From the NCBI RefSeq assembly GCF_014837165.1, contig NZ_JACSPM010000001.1:277618-341617 (forward strand): DNA of 64,000 bases. The letters are read 5' to 3'. Each line of letters opens with the position of its first letter. Positions within the stretch are counted from its first letter, which is position 1. The position numbers were made by a program, and so were the translations under genes. Source of the DNA: Microbacterium gallinarum. GTDB lineage: Bacteria > Actinomycetota > Actinomycetes > Actinomycetales > Microbacteriaceae. Shown in pieces: positions 26,600 to 34,742 of the stretch. The notes beneath the pieces are model-generated. The model made no database searches, was not told where the DNA came from, and saw only the letters and a program-made list of their open reading frames with translations.

Positions 26600-27033
26600 G
26601 ACGTCGCTCGTGTCGACGGCCGGGACGCCCACCCGCTATAGCCAGAGGTCGAAACGCTCAGGAACCGGCAGGCCACGGCGACAGAGATCCCGTCGGCGGC
26701 GAGCTCCTGGACCAGCCGGAACCCTTTTTTGGGGCACGTTCTCCCTGGCGAAGTACGCCGAAGCGCGCTTGAGGATGTCGTTCTCCATCTGCAGCACGCG
26801 GATCCTGCGGCGCGCGTCGACGAGCGCCTTGCGCTCGTCGTGGTCAAACCCGGCTTGGCGCCGGAGTCATTAGCGTCGCGGTTCATCCAATTGCGCAGAC
26901 ACGACTCGCTGATCCCGAGATGACGGGCGGTCTGAGCCCCGAGGGTGCCCTGCGCGACCAGATCCAGGGCTCGACGCCGGAACTCCGGCAAATGCGGTGC
27001 GGGCATCTCACGGACCTCTTGCGAGACGATCAT
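26600..27033 (-). pseudogene. IS3-family insertion sequence remnant (OrfA plus start of OrfB)
   Basis: The minus strand encodes an OrfA helix-turn-helix start (MPAPHLPEFRRRALDLVAQG, then TARHLGISESCLRNWMNRD). A frame change near 26865 moves the expected DERKALVDARRRIRVLQMEND segment to another frame. At 26725-26730 an A6G run resembles the IS3 programmed -1 slippery site. It is followed by GFRLVQELAADGISVAVACRFL of OrfB, which is cut off after about 45 residues where it meets the dehydrogenase gene. No integrase catalytic core remains. Confidence 0.75.
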
Positions 27034-27073
27034 CGCCTCAACTCAGGTATCCGGAAAAGCGGGTCGGGCGCCT

Positions 27074-27556
27074 CTAGCCGTTGGTCTGTGGCCGGAACGG
27101 TCGCGTGCTACGGTGCCGAACAACACCGATCCTGCCCGCCGGCCGACGAACTTGCTCGACTGCTGCCCACCCAGCTTGAATGTCGGTCATCACCGCGGTG
27201 ACAGCGTCGCCGTGCTCGGCGAAGAACTCGCGAGCTCGGGCCCAGACGCCGCGGCGATCTCCTTGCGCTCGTTCAGGAAGCGCTCCGAATGAGCCAGTCG
27301 GGTGCAGTCGTCGACGGCGTGGTGCAGGAACGCGTAGCCGCGCGACGGTGATCGGCCGTGGCGGTGTGCTCGAGAGCGCGACGTGGACTCGACGATCGTG
27401 AGCTGACCCGCCCGATACCGATCCGCCCACGGGGCGCGGTTGCCGGCGGGCACGGAACCGTTCGGCGGCGCGGCGCACTGCCCAGCCGCCAACGACGATG
27501 AGTCGGGCCGGGCGTGCCCTGCCCTCTGGAGTGAATGGCGCGTCAGCGTGAGTCAC
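27074..27556 (-). pseudogene. IS481-family transposase remnant
   Basis: Fragments in different frames match an IS481 transposase in order: THADAPFTPEGRARPARLIV and GGWAVRRAAERF at the N-terminus, WADRYRAGQ next, then GYAFLHHAVDDCTRLAHSE, ERKEIAAA, and WARAREFFAEHGDAVTAVMTD, ending at RPFRPQTNG. About 100 residues between the N-terminal helix-turn-helix part and the catalytic core are missing, at least two frameshifts are present, and the C-terminus is lost. It is a dead relic. Confidence 0.72.
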
Positions 27557-27614
27557 GAAGACCTCCGTGGAAACGATCCGAGTGTGGTTACCCCATCATT
27601 CTCGGAGGTCTTCG
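27556..27614. repeat. 12-bp inverted repeat flanking the IS481 remnant start
   Basis: CGAAGACCTCCG (27556-27567) and CGGAGGTCTTCG (27603-27614) are perfect complements separated by 35 bp. One arm overlaps the probable ribosome-binding site of the transposase remnant. It may be an IS end-proximal structure limiting expression. Confidence 0.6.
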
Positions 27615-27651
27615 CTCACCCACGTGATCACAACGTGTCGGGGAAGAACAG

Positions 27652-28638
27652 CTAGAGCGCGCGGGCGTGGCTCGTGCGCGCGGAGGCGAGCGCCGCCTCG
27701 ACGACGGCGAGGGTCCGCAGCCCCTGCTCCATCGTGACGACGTCGCTCGGCAGTCCGAGCACGGCGTCGCGGAAGGCTTCGTGCTCCACCCGGAGCGGCT
27801 CGCGCTTGGCGAATGCGAACCGCGTCACGTCGCCTTCGGAGACGCCACGGAAGCTCGACACCGACTCCCACTCGAGCGGGATCGTGCCGTTGGCGTAGAA
27901 GGTCAGGTCCCCCGTCGCGGTGTCCGCGACGAACGCGCCCTTCTCGCCGGTGACGATCGTGACGCGCTCCTTCATGGGGCTGAGCCAGTTCACCAGGTGG
28001 TTCACGATGACGCCCGACGCGAGGCGACCGGTGATCGCGATCATGTCCTCGTACTCCCGGCCGCTCTTGAACGTCGTCTGGGCGAACACGTTGACGTACT
28101 CGCTCTGGGCGACCCATGCCGTCAGGTCGACGTCATGCGACGCGAGGTCCTTCGCGACACCCACGTCGGCGATGCGGGCCGGGAACGGACCCTGACGGCG
28201 CGTGGCGATCTGGTACACGTTGCCGAGGTCGCCGGCCTCGAGACGCCGGCGAAGCTGCTGCAGAGCGGGGTTGAACCGCTCGATGTGACCGACCGCGCCG
28301 ACGAGCCCGGCCGAGGCGAAGGCCTCGACCATCCGCCGGCCGGCCTCCACGGTCTCGGCGATGGGCTTCTCGACGAGCGTGTGCACGCCGGCGGCCGCCA
28401 GCTTGAGCGCGGCGTCCTCGTGGAAGCGCGTGGGCACGGCGACGACGGCCACGTCGATGCCGGCGTCGATGAGCGCCTCGATGTGGGGGAGCACCGGCAG
28501 ATCGCCGGCCACACCGTGGGGGTCACCGCCTGGATCGGCGATCGCGACGAGGTCGACGCCCTCGATCTCGCGCAGCACGCGGGCGTGGTGGCGCCCCATC
28601 ATGCCGACGCCCAGCAGGCCGGCACGCAGCGCGGCCAT
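27652..28638 (-). CDS. Gfo/Idh/MocA-family oxidoreductase (WbpB/WlbA-like)
   Basis: A 328-residue NAD(P)-dependent enzyme. The N-terminal Rossmann motif is AGLLGVGMMGRHHARVL; the family EKP motif is VEKPIAET, followed by GHIERFNPALQQL. With the DegT-type aminotransferase and hexapeptide acetyltransferase just upstream, this matches the WbpB-WbpE-WbpD trio. In that set, the dehydrogenase oxidises C3 of UDP-GlcNAcA so that a 3-amino group can be added. The start overlaps the aminotransferase stop (TGATG). It is the last gene of the long leftward operon; IS debris begins right after it. Confidence 0.82.
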   Translation of the reverse strand: MAALRAGLLGVGMMGRHHARVLREIEGVDLVAIADPGGDPHGVAGDLPVLPHIEALIDAGIDVAVVAVPTRFHEDAALKLAAAGVHTLVEKPIAETVEAGRRMVEAFASAGLVGAVGHIERFNPALQQLRRRLEAGDLGNVYQIATRRQGPFPARIADVGVAKDLASHDVDLTAWVAQSEYVNVFAQTTFKSGREYEDMIAITGRLASGVIVNHLVNWLSPMKERVTIVTGEKGAFVADTATGDLTFYANGTIPLEWESVSSFRGVSEGDVTRFAFAKREPLRVEHEAFRDAVLGLPSDVVTMEQGLRTLAVVEAALASARTSHARAL

Positions 28639-29735
28639 CAGGCGCCCGCTCCCGCGACGGCGTTGACGGCCTCGACGATGCGCTCGAGGTCGCCGCGCGA
28701 GAGCGAGGGGTGCACCGGAAGCGAGACCACTTCACGTGCCGCGGTCTCGGTCGCCGGAAGGTCCAGCCCCGGCGCGAAGTGCGCGAGCGACGGCAGACGG
28801 TGGTTCGGGATGGGGTAGTACACGCCGCTGCCGACGTTGTGCTCCGCCTTGAGCGCGGCCACGAACCCGTCGCGGTCGTCGGTCACGCGGACGGTGTACT
28901 GATGGTAGACGTGCACGGCGCCGTCCAGCACCGGCGGCACCACGACACCGCGCAGGTTCGCATCGAGGAACGCTGCGTTGGACTGGCGGGTGGCCGTCCA
29001 GGCATCCACCTTCGTCAGCTGCACCCGCCCGATCGCGGCGTGGATGTCGGTCATGCGGGCGTTGAAGCCGATCACCTCGTTCTCGTACTGACGCTCCATG
29101 CCCTGATTGCGCAGCAGACGTGCAGTGCGGGCGATCTCGTCGTCCGCTGCCGAGATCATGCCGCCCTCGCCGCTGGTCATGTTCTTCGTCGGGTAGAGCG
29201 AGAACATGCCGAACGCGCCGAACGTGCCGACCGGCCGTCCGTCGAGCGACGCGCCGTGCGCCTGCGCCGCGTCCTCGTACAGCGCGATGCCGCGCTTCGT
29301 CGCGATCGCCTCCAGCTCGCGCATGCGGGCGGGGTGGCCGTAGAGGTGCACTGGCATGATGCCCTTGGTCTTGGAGGTGATGGATGCCTCCACCGCCGCG
29401 GGATCCAGGGTGAACGTCTCGGGTTCGATGTCGGCGAAGACCGGGGTCGCACCGGTGAGGGCGACCGAGTTGCCGGTGGCGGCGAACGTGAACGAGGGCA
29501 CGATGACCTCGTCGCCGGGCCCGACGCCCGCGGCGAGCAGGCCGAGATGCAGGCCCGCCGTGCCGGAGTTCACGGCGACGACCGGGCGTCCCTTCACGAA
29601 GTGCTCGGAGAACTCACGCTCGAACGCGGCGACCTCGGGACCCTGTGCGACCATGCCGCTGCGCAGCACACGGTCCACTGCCTCACGCTCCTCGTCGCCG
29701 ATGATGGGCTTGGCGGGCGGGATGAACTCGCTCAC
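28638..29735 (-). CDS. DegT/DnrJ/EryC1 aminotransferase (WbpE-like)
   Basis: A 365-residue PLP enzyme. It has VAVNSGTAGLHLGLLAAGV, a VIVPSFTFAATGNSVALTGA block, HLYGHPARM, and the PLP-binding lysine in FSLYPTKNMTSGEGGM. AYED-type ALYEDAAQAHGA is also present. The family aminates 3- or 4-keto UDP-sugars with Glu as donor. Being sandwiched between WbpB-like and WbpD-like genes argues for C3 amination of a UDP-GlcNAcA derivative. The GTG start overlaps the acetyltransferase stop (GTGA). Confidence 0.88.
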   Translation of the reverse strand: MSEFIPPAKPIIGDEEREAVDRVLRSGMVAQGPEVAAFEREFSEHFVKGRPVVAVNSGTAGLHLGLLAAGVGPGDEVIVPSFTFAATGNSVALTGATPVFADIEPETFTLDPAAVEASITSKTKGIMPVHLYGHPARMRELEAIATKRGIALYEDAAQAHGASLDGRPVGTFGAFGMFSLYPTKNMTSGEGGMISAADDEIARTARLLRNQGMERQYENEVIGFNARMTDIHAAIGRVQLTKVDAWTATRQSNAAFLDANLRGVVVPPVLDGAVHVYHQYTVRVTDDRDGFVAALKAEHNVGSGVYYPIPNHRLPSLAHFAPGLDLPATETAAREVVSLPVHPSLSRGDLERIVEAVNAVAGAGA

Positions 29736-30343
29736 GCGTTCTCCTCTGTCAGGAGTCCGTCGGACTCGATGTATCGGGCACCCGTCTCCGGGCAGATCCA
29801 GGCACCGTCGGGCTCATCACGGCTCAGCGGCACTCCCGCCTTCCCGACCCACCCCAGACGCCGTGCCGGCACGCCGGCGACCAGCGCGAACGGCGGCACA
29901 TCCTTGACGACGACCGCGCCGGCCGCGACAGTCGCCCAGGCGCCGATCGTCACCGGCGCCACGCAGGTCGCCCGCGCGCCGATAGACGCGCCGGTCTGGA
30001 TCGTCACACCCACCGGCTCCCAGTCATGTGCGCTCTTGAGCGAGCCGTCGGGGTTGATCGCGCGCGGGTACGTGTCATTGGTGAGGACCACGGCCGGACC
30101 GATGAAGACGCCGTCGCCCAGGCGCGCGGGCTCGTAGACGAGGGCGTAGTTCTGCACCTTGCAGTTGTCACCCATCACGACGCCGGTGCCGACGTAGGCT
30201 CCGCGACCGATGATGCAGTTCGTGCCGAGCACGGCCTGCTCGCGGACCTGCGCGAGATGCCAGATCGACGAGCCCTCGCCGATCGTGGCCGCAGGAGATA
30301 CGTCGGCCGAGTCGACGATGCGCACGGCGGAAGAGTGTGTCAC
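29732..30343 (-). CDS. left-handed beta-helix N-acetyltransferase (WbpD/WlbB-like)
   Basis: A 203-residue hexapeptide-repeat protein. Isoleucine/valine-spaced repeats (IGEGSSIWHLAQVREQAVLG, CIIGRGAYVGTGVVMG, GDGVFIGPAVVLTND, ASIGARATCVAPVTIG) build a left-handed beta-helix, with NDTYPR as the loop typical of WbpD/WlbB/FdtC-type UDP-sugar 3-N-acetyltransferases. GTG 30343 follows GGGAG at 9 nt, and the repeat region starts soon after, so the longer upstream frame is not used. A perfect-looking TACAAT -10 at 30394-30399 suggests an internal promoter for this gene and the two downstream. Confidence 0.86.
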   Translation of the reverse strand: MTHSSAVRIVDSADVSPAATIGEGSSIWHLAQVREQAVLGTNCIIGRGAYVGTGVVMGDNCKVQNYALVYEPARLGDGVFIGPAVVLTNDTYPRAINPDGSLKSAHDWEPVGVTIQTGASIGARATCVAPVTIGAWATVAAGAVVVKDVPPFALVAGVPARRLGWVGKAGVPLSRDEPDGAWICPETGARYIESDGLLTEENA

Positions 30344-30393
30344 GATTCGGGGCTCCCTGCACCGGGCATGGGGACGGCGGACGGTGCGCATCG

Positions 30394-30399
30394 ATTGTA
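30394..30399 (-). promoter_or_regulatory. -10 hexamer TACAAT ahead of the acetyltransferase-aminotransferase-dehydrogenase set
   Basis: TACAAT lies in the 64-bp gap after the GT4 gene and predicts a leader of about 43 nt. It would let the sugar-modification trio be transcribed apart from the exporter part of the operon. Confidence 0.5.
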
Positions 30400-30407
30400 T
30401 CCGGCCC

Positions 30408-31595
30408 TCATCGCCGCCCCGTCCCGGTGCCCAGGACAGCCTGGGCCGCCCGCTCCCCCACAGCGGCGAGCGAGACGTTGTCGCGGGCCCACGACGCGCG
30501 AGCAGGCCGGCGGCGTTCGGTCTCCCCCGATGCCGCGGCATCCAGCAGTCGAGTCATCGCGGCCGCGATCGCGGCGGGCTCGAACCCGGCCGCCTCGCCG
30601 AGACCGGCGTCGGCGACCAGCGCACCGCCGGTCACCGCGCCGGCGAAGAGCACCGGCGTGCCGCACGCTGCGGCGGCATAGGTCTTGGTCGGTCGCGCGA
30701 AGTCGTATCCGATTCCCGGTGCGATGCTGACGAGTGCCGCGGTCGCGCCCCGGATCCACGATGCCGACTCGGAAGGCCTCACGACGCCGCCGAACTCGAC
30801 TCTGCCCGGCACGAGTTCCTCTGCGATCGCGCGGAGATCCGCCTCCACCGCTCCCTGACCGAAGAACCTCAGCCGAAGGTCGGGATGCTCGTCGGCGATG
30901 AGCGCGAACGCCCGCACGAAGACGTCGGGGCGCTGCCATTCCGACATCGTGCCGGTGTAGACGAAGTACCGATCGGCCGCCGCCGGCGGGACGTCGGGCG
31001 AGAACACGTCGGTGTCGATCCCGTTGCCGACGAGGGCGATCCGGCCGCGATCCGCTCCGAGCGACACCAGGCGCTCGGTCACCTCGTCGGAGATCGACAG
31101 CACGGCCGCGGCCCGGCGCAGCACGGCTCGCTCCATCGTGCGCATCAGGCCGATGACCGGTCGCGCCGCGCCCATCGCGATGACGCCGTCGGTCCAGACG
31201 TCCGCGGCGTAGTAGACGAACGGCCGCCGGCGCAGCGCGGCCGCCAGGGCGACGACCAGCCCGGTGGTCGGCGGAGACTCCGCGACGGCCGTCGTCCAGC
31301 GGCGGAAGAGCAGGCGGAAGAGCAGCGGCGCGTCGAAGCTCGCGTACTGGATGTACCCGCGGACGTTCCCGCCGCGGTCACGCAGCACCGGCCACCGGGA
31401 GACGCCAACCCCCGGGGGATCGGCGACCGGCGGCGCGTGCGGGGGCGGAGTCGTCGTGACGACGGTCACCTCGGCGCCGCCGGCGGCCAATCCGCGCGCG
31501 AGGGCGCCCAGGCGGAAGGCGCCGGCACTCACCTCGGGCGTGAACAGGCGCGAGGCGATGACGACCGTCGGGCGGTCGCTGCGGTTCGCGCTCAT
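30408..31595 (-). CDS. family 4 glycosyltransferase
   Basis: A 395-residue GT-B enzyme. VVIASRLFTPEVSAGAFRLGAL starts the acceptor domain, and YYAADVWTDG and SISDEVTERLVSLGAD follow. The donor domain has YFVYTGTMSEWQRPDVFVRA, LRFFGQGA and a KTYAAAACGTPVLFAG loop, resembling WbuB/WcaI-like enzymes although a classical E-x7-E is not obvious. The ATG overlaps the DUF2304 gene stop by 4 bp. It belongs to the operon with the second exporter. Confidence 0.8.
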   Translation of the reverse strand: MSANRSDRPTVVIASRLFTPEVSAGAFRLGALARGLAAGGAEVTVVTTTPPPHAPPVADPPGVGVSRWPVLRDRGGNVRGYIQYASFDAPLLFRLLFRRWTTAVAESPPTTGLVVALAAALRRRPFVYYAADVWTDGVIAMGAARPVIGLMRTMERAVLRRAAAVLSISDEVTERLVSLGADRGRIALVGNGIDTDVFSPDVPPAAADRYFVYTGTMSEWQRPDVFVRAFALIADEHPDLRLRFFGQGAVEADLRAIAEELVPGRVEFGGVVRPSESASWIRGATAALVSIAPGIGYDFARPTKTYAAAACGTPVLFAGAVTGGALVADAGLGEAAGFEPAAIAAAMTRLLDAAASGETERRRPARASWARDNVSLAAVGERAAQAVLGTGTGRR

Positions 31596-32017
31596 CGCGC
31601 TTCGCCCTCGCCCTCGTCGTCGATCGGGTCGGGCTGGGTCGGGTCGGATGCGGCCGTGCGCTCCGCGGCTGCGGTCTCCAGGTCGGCGATGCGCTGTTCA
31701 TGGAACGCGCTCTTCTCGGCAAGGGTGCGGATCTTGTCTTCCACGCGGGTCAGTTCGGCGCCGTACTGAAGGCTGACGAGGAACAGCAGGCCGATCGCGA
31801 TGAAGAAGACGAGGTTCGTGGGCAGAGCGACACCGAGCAGATCGGCCGCCCAGGTCAGCGTCTGGGGGAAGACCGCGACGATGAGGGCGATCACACCGCC
31901 CACGAGCCACCAGACGGCATGGCGCTCGCGGAGCGTCGATCGCCGCATCAGTTCGACGATCGCCACCAGGGCGAGCACGGCGGCCGCGATTCCGAATGCA
32001 TAGGTCACGGGATTCAT
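31592..32017 (-). CDS. DUF2304 small membrane protein
   Basis: A 141-residue protein with three hydrophobic helices (residues ~5-22, 35-52, 66-85), followed by a charged coiled-coil-like tail (RVEDKIRTLAEKSAFHEQRIADL) and an acidic end. This is the DUF2304 pattern. Members are repeatedly found beside polyprenyl-phosphate GT2 genes and may take the place of GtrA-type flippases; that role is inferred, not shown. It overlaps genes on both sides by 4 bp, so its stoichiometry with the GT2 is probably fixed. Confidence 0.78.
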   Translation of the reverse strand: MNPVTYAFGIAAAVLALVAIVELMRRSTLRERHAVWWLVGGVIALIVAVFPQTLTWAADLLGVALPTNLVFFIAIGLLFLVSLQYGAELTRVEDKIRTLAEKSAFHEQRIADLETAAAERTAASDPTQPDPIDDEGEGEAR

Positions 32018-32748
32018 TCGGAGCGCTCCCGGGGAATGGCGACGCGGGGCCTGACGAGGGCGAGCAGGAAGGCGATTCCGGCGCGCAGCAGATAGACCGT
32101 GGCCCGCAGCGGCTGATGGGAGGGCACCCCGCCCTGCCGCGGCCGCATCTCGACGGGAAGCTGGGTGATCTCGAGTCCTGCGCGCGCACCGATGACGAGC
32201 GCCTCCACCGTGTCGCCGAGGTACTCAGCCGGGTAGGTCTCGGCGAAGAGCCGCACCGCCGCCGGACCACTCGCCTTGAAGCCGCTCGTGACGTCGTCCA
32301 GGCGCCGGCCGGCCACGCTGCTCACGGCGGACGCGAGGACCCGCATCGCCCACCGACGCGGGCCCCGGACGCCGTAATCGCCGACGCCGGCGAAGCGCGC
32401 ACCGATTACGACGTCGGCCGAGTCCAGACCGGCGACGAGAGCCTCGATGTAGCGCGGGTCGTGCTGTCCGTCCGCGTCGACCTGGACCACCACGCGATGG
32501 CCGTGATCGCGCGCGTACCGGAACCCCGCCCGCATCGCGCCGCCCACTCCGAGGTTGAAAGGCAGCCTGAGCACGATCGCGCCCGCGTCGGCGGCGAGGT
32601 CGGCCGTGGCATCCGTCGATCCATCGTCGACGACCAGGCAGACGGCATCCGGAACCGATTCACGGATGCTGCGCACGACAGCGCCCACGGCATCCTCTTC
32701 GTTGAGCGCCGGGACGACGATCAGAAGAGGCTGCGGACGGTCCGGCAT
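32014..32748 (-). CDS. DPM1-like GT2 (polyprenyl-phosphate glycosyltransferase)
   Basis: A 244-residue GT-A enzyme with IVVPALNEEDAVGAVVRSI, VVDDGSTDATADLA, the metal site QVDADGQHDP, and an RRLDDVTSGFKA segment. These are classic for DPM1/GtrB-type enzymes that transfer one sugar from a nucleotide donor to undecaprenyl phosphate. It lacks the C-terminal membrane helices of GtrB. ATG 32748 lies 8 nt below TAGGAT; the longer upstream frame is shadow. It overlaps the DUF2304 gene and follows the DUF6541-like gene by 32 bp. Confidence 0.85.
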   Translation of the reverse strand: MPDRPQPLLIVVPALNEEDAVGAVVRSIRESVPDAVCLVVDDGSTDATADLAADAGAIVLRLPFNLGVGGAMRAGFRYARDHGHRVVVQVDADGQHDPRYIEALVAGLDSADVVIGARFAGVGDYGVRGPRRWAMRVLASAVSSVAGRRLDDVTSGFKASGPAAVRLFAETYPAEYLGDTVEALVIGARAGLEITQLPVEMRPRQGGVPSHQPLRATVYLLRAGIAFLLALVRPRVAIPRERSE

Positions 32749-32756
32749 ATCACCCG

Positions 32757-32762
32757 ATCCTA
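32757..32762 (-). promoter_or_regulatory. -10 hexamer TAGGAT for the DPM1-like gene
   Basis: TAGGAT ends 8 nt before ATG 32748 within a 32-bp gap, a probable internal promoter of the operon. Confidence 0.45.
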
Positions 32763-32780
32763 ACCGGGCCCGTGCGTCGG

Positions 32781-34742
32781 TCACGGTGCGCACGCGGTGA
32801 TCCGCCACAGGGACGCCTCCCCCTCCGCGTCGACGAGTTCGAAGCCGCTGCGGCCGGCGAAGTCCGTCATCCCGGGCAGTTCGAAGCGGCCCGGGGTGTC
32901 CTCGCCGAGGCCGAAATCGAGCACATAGCTCGGAGATCCGTAGACCTCGAGGGCCTCGCACACCGCGGGATCCTCCGCCGCATCACGGAGGTCGTCTTCG
33001 ATCACACGCCACGGCTCGGTCCGCGGTGGCGCCCACGTGCGCGGGAAGACGTCCACACCGCTGAGCATGTAGCCGAAACCCATCCCCGTCGAGGGGTTGC
33101 CGATCACGCGTTCTCCCTCGGCGACGTGCACGTCGAGGCGCTCGAGCAGGGCGCGCTCGTCGGGCGAGAGGTAGTCCTCGGTGATATAGCGCGACTCGGC
33201 GTCGACGGTGCCCTGCGTGACGGCGCGCATCTGGATCATCGGGACGGCGACGAGCGTCACCACGCCGAGACCTGCGACGACCGCCATCGCCCACGCCGCA
33301 CCGAACCGTTCGGCGCGGAAGCCTCGCCGGGCAGAGATCGAGCGCGCGGCCCAGGCTGCGATGACGGCGAGCCCGATCGCTGCGAGCGGAATCACGACGG
33401 TCGCTCCCGCCGCTGCGATCCGGTAGGGGTCTGCGTACCAGGCGCCGAGCAACCAGCGGCGCAGGCCCGGGTGGCCGATGGACGCCGAGACCGCATAGAG
33501 CATGCCGAACACCGCCCACGCGGCGGCGAGCCACCGCAGCTCGGGGCGCAGGACCGCGACCACGAGACCGGCGATCATCAGGATGCTGATCCCGAGCATG
33601 ACCGGAAGCAGCACCTGGCCGTTGAGGAGGACGTCGAGGACGGCCTCGACCTTGCCGCGGAAGGGCGGCCAGTGCGAACCCGACGTGCTGCGCGTGAGGA
33701 GGTACCACAGCAGCGCGAAGGCCCCCCAGACGGCGGCCACTGCGAGGAGCAGGATGACGCGTCCTCGCCCGGGCGTGCGAACCGCGCGCGAGATCGCCCA
33801 GAACGAGAACCAGGCGACTGAGAGGACCGCCCACGCGAGCAGAGTCGCGGGCTGCGACAGCGCGATCGCGCCGGCGGCGGCGAGCGCGAGCACGCCGAGC
33901 AGGGCGGCGGTGCGCACGGGTCCGCTGGTGGGGCCGCGTCCAGCGAACCAGCGCGGCGATCCGACGACGAGCGCGGCGGCCGCCGGCAGCAGAGCGAGTG
34001 ACAGCGCGTACGAGTAGAGGACGCCCCACTGGAACATCAGCATCGGGAACACCGCGAGCGATGCGGAGAGGGATGCCGCGAGCGCAGCGGTCACCGCCGG
34101 TGCTCCGGAGATCCTTCGCGCGAACCAGGTGATGCCCAGCGTCCAGACGCCGGCGGCGATCACCAGCGAGACCATGTTGGCGGCCACCGGAATCTCGACA
34201 CCGGTGAACTGGACGACCGCGGAGGTGATCGCGTGCCAGGCGGCGGGATAGAACCCCTGTGCCCCGATCACTCCGCTGACATGCAGCGATGACGCCGACC
34301 CGGTCTCCAGGACGAAGCGCACGGCGTTGAGGTGGAACACCGCGTCGTTCGTCATCGAGATCGCGGCGGGCTCGTGAACGTAGACGATGAAGCGCGCAGC
34401 AGTGAGGAGCCCGCCGACGGCGAGGCCGGCCGTGACCAGCCACGTGCCCCGGGCGTCGCGCGCCGGCAGCGGCGGACGGGGCCCGAGGAGGAACCTGGCG
34501 AGCCACGCCAGGCCGGCCGCCACGGCGACCCCGGCGAGGATCGACCATGCCTCCCACGGCACCTTCGCGAAGCCGAAGACCAGCGCGAGCCCAGCGACGA
34601 CGGCGACGCTCACGACGGGGGCGAGTGCCCACAGGGCGAGTCCGCGCAGACGCAGTGCCGCGCCGATCGCGAGTCCGGGCCCGAAGAGAACCGCGACGGC
34701 GATGACGAGGGCGGGCAGGGCGCCCAGCCAGGTGCCGATCAC
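32781..34742 (-). CDS. large polytopic membrane protein (DUF6541-like, probable GT-C)
   Basis: A 653-residue protein with about a dozen hydrophobic helices and a soluble C-terminal domain of ~150 residues. After the fourth helix comes an extracytoplasmic loop with HEPAAISMTNDAVFHLNAV and GFYPAAWHAITS, a layout like GT-C glycosyltransferases, which keep an acidic metal-site residue in the first large loop. I infer it uses the lipid-linked sugar made by the DPM1-like enzyme. GTG 34742 overlaps the ATPase stop (GTGA), so it is coupled to the exporter. No enzyme activity is established from sequence. Confidence 0.68.
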   Translation of the reverse strand: MIGTWLGALPALVIAVAVLFGPGLAIGAALRLRGLALWALAPVVSVAVVAGLALVFGFAKVPWEAWSILAGVAVAAGLAWLARFLLGPRPPLPARDARGTWLVTAGLAVGGLLTAARFIVYVHEPAAISMTNDAVFHLNAVRFVLETGSASSLHVSGVIGAQGFYPAAWHAITSAVVQFTGVEIPVAANMVSLVIAAGVWTLGITWFARRISGAPAVTAALAASLSASLAVFPMLMFQWGVLYSYALSLALLPAAAALVVGSPRWFAGRGPTSGPVRTAALLGVLALAAAGAIALSQPATLLAWAVLSVAWFSFWAISRAVRTPGRGRVILLLAVAAVWGAFALLWYLLTRSTSGSHWPPFRGKVEAVLDVLLNGQVLLPVMLGISILMIAGLVVAVLRPELRWLAAAWAVFGMLYAVSASIGHPGLRRWLLGAWYADPYRIAAAGATVVIPLAAIGLAVIAAWAARSISARRGFRAERFGAAWAMAVVAGLGVVTLVAVPMIQMRAVTQGTVDAESRYITEDYLSPDERALLERLDVHVAEGERVIGNPSTGMGFGYMLSGVDVFPRTWAPPRTEPWRVIEDDLRDAAEDPAVCEALEVYGSPSYVLDFGLGEDTPGRFELPGMTDFAGRSGFELVDAEGEASLWRITACAP

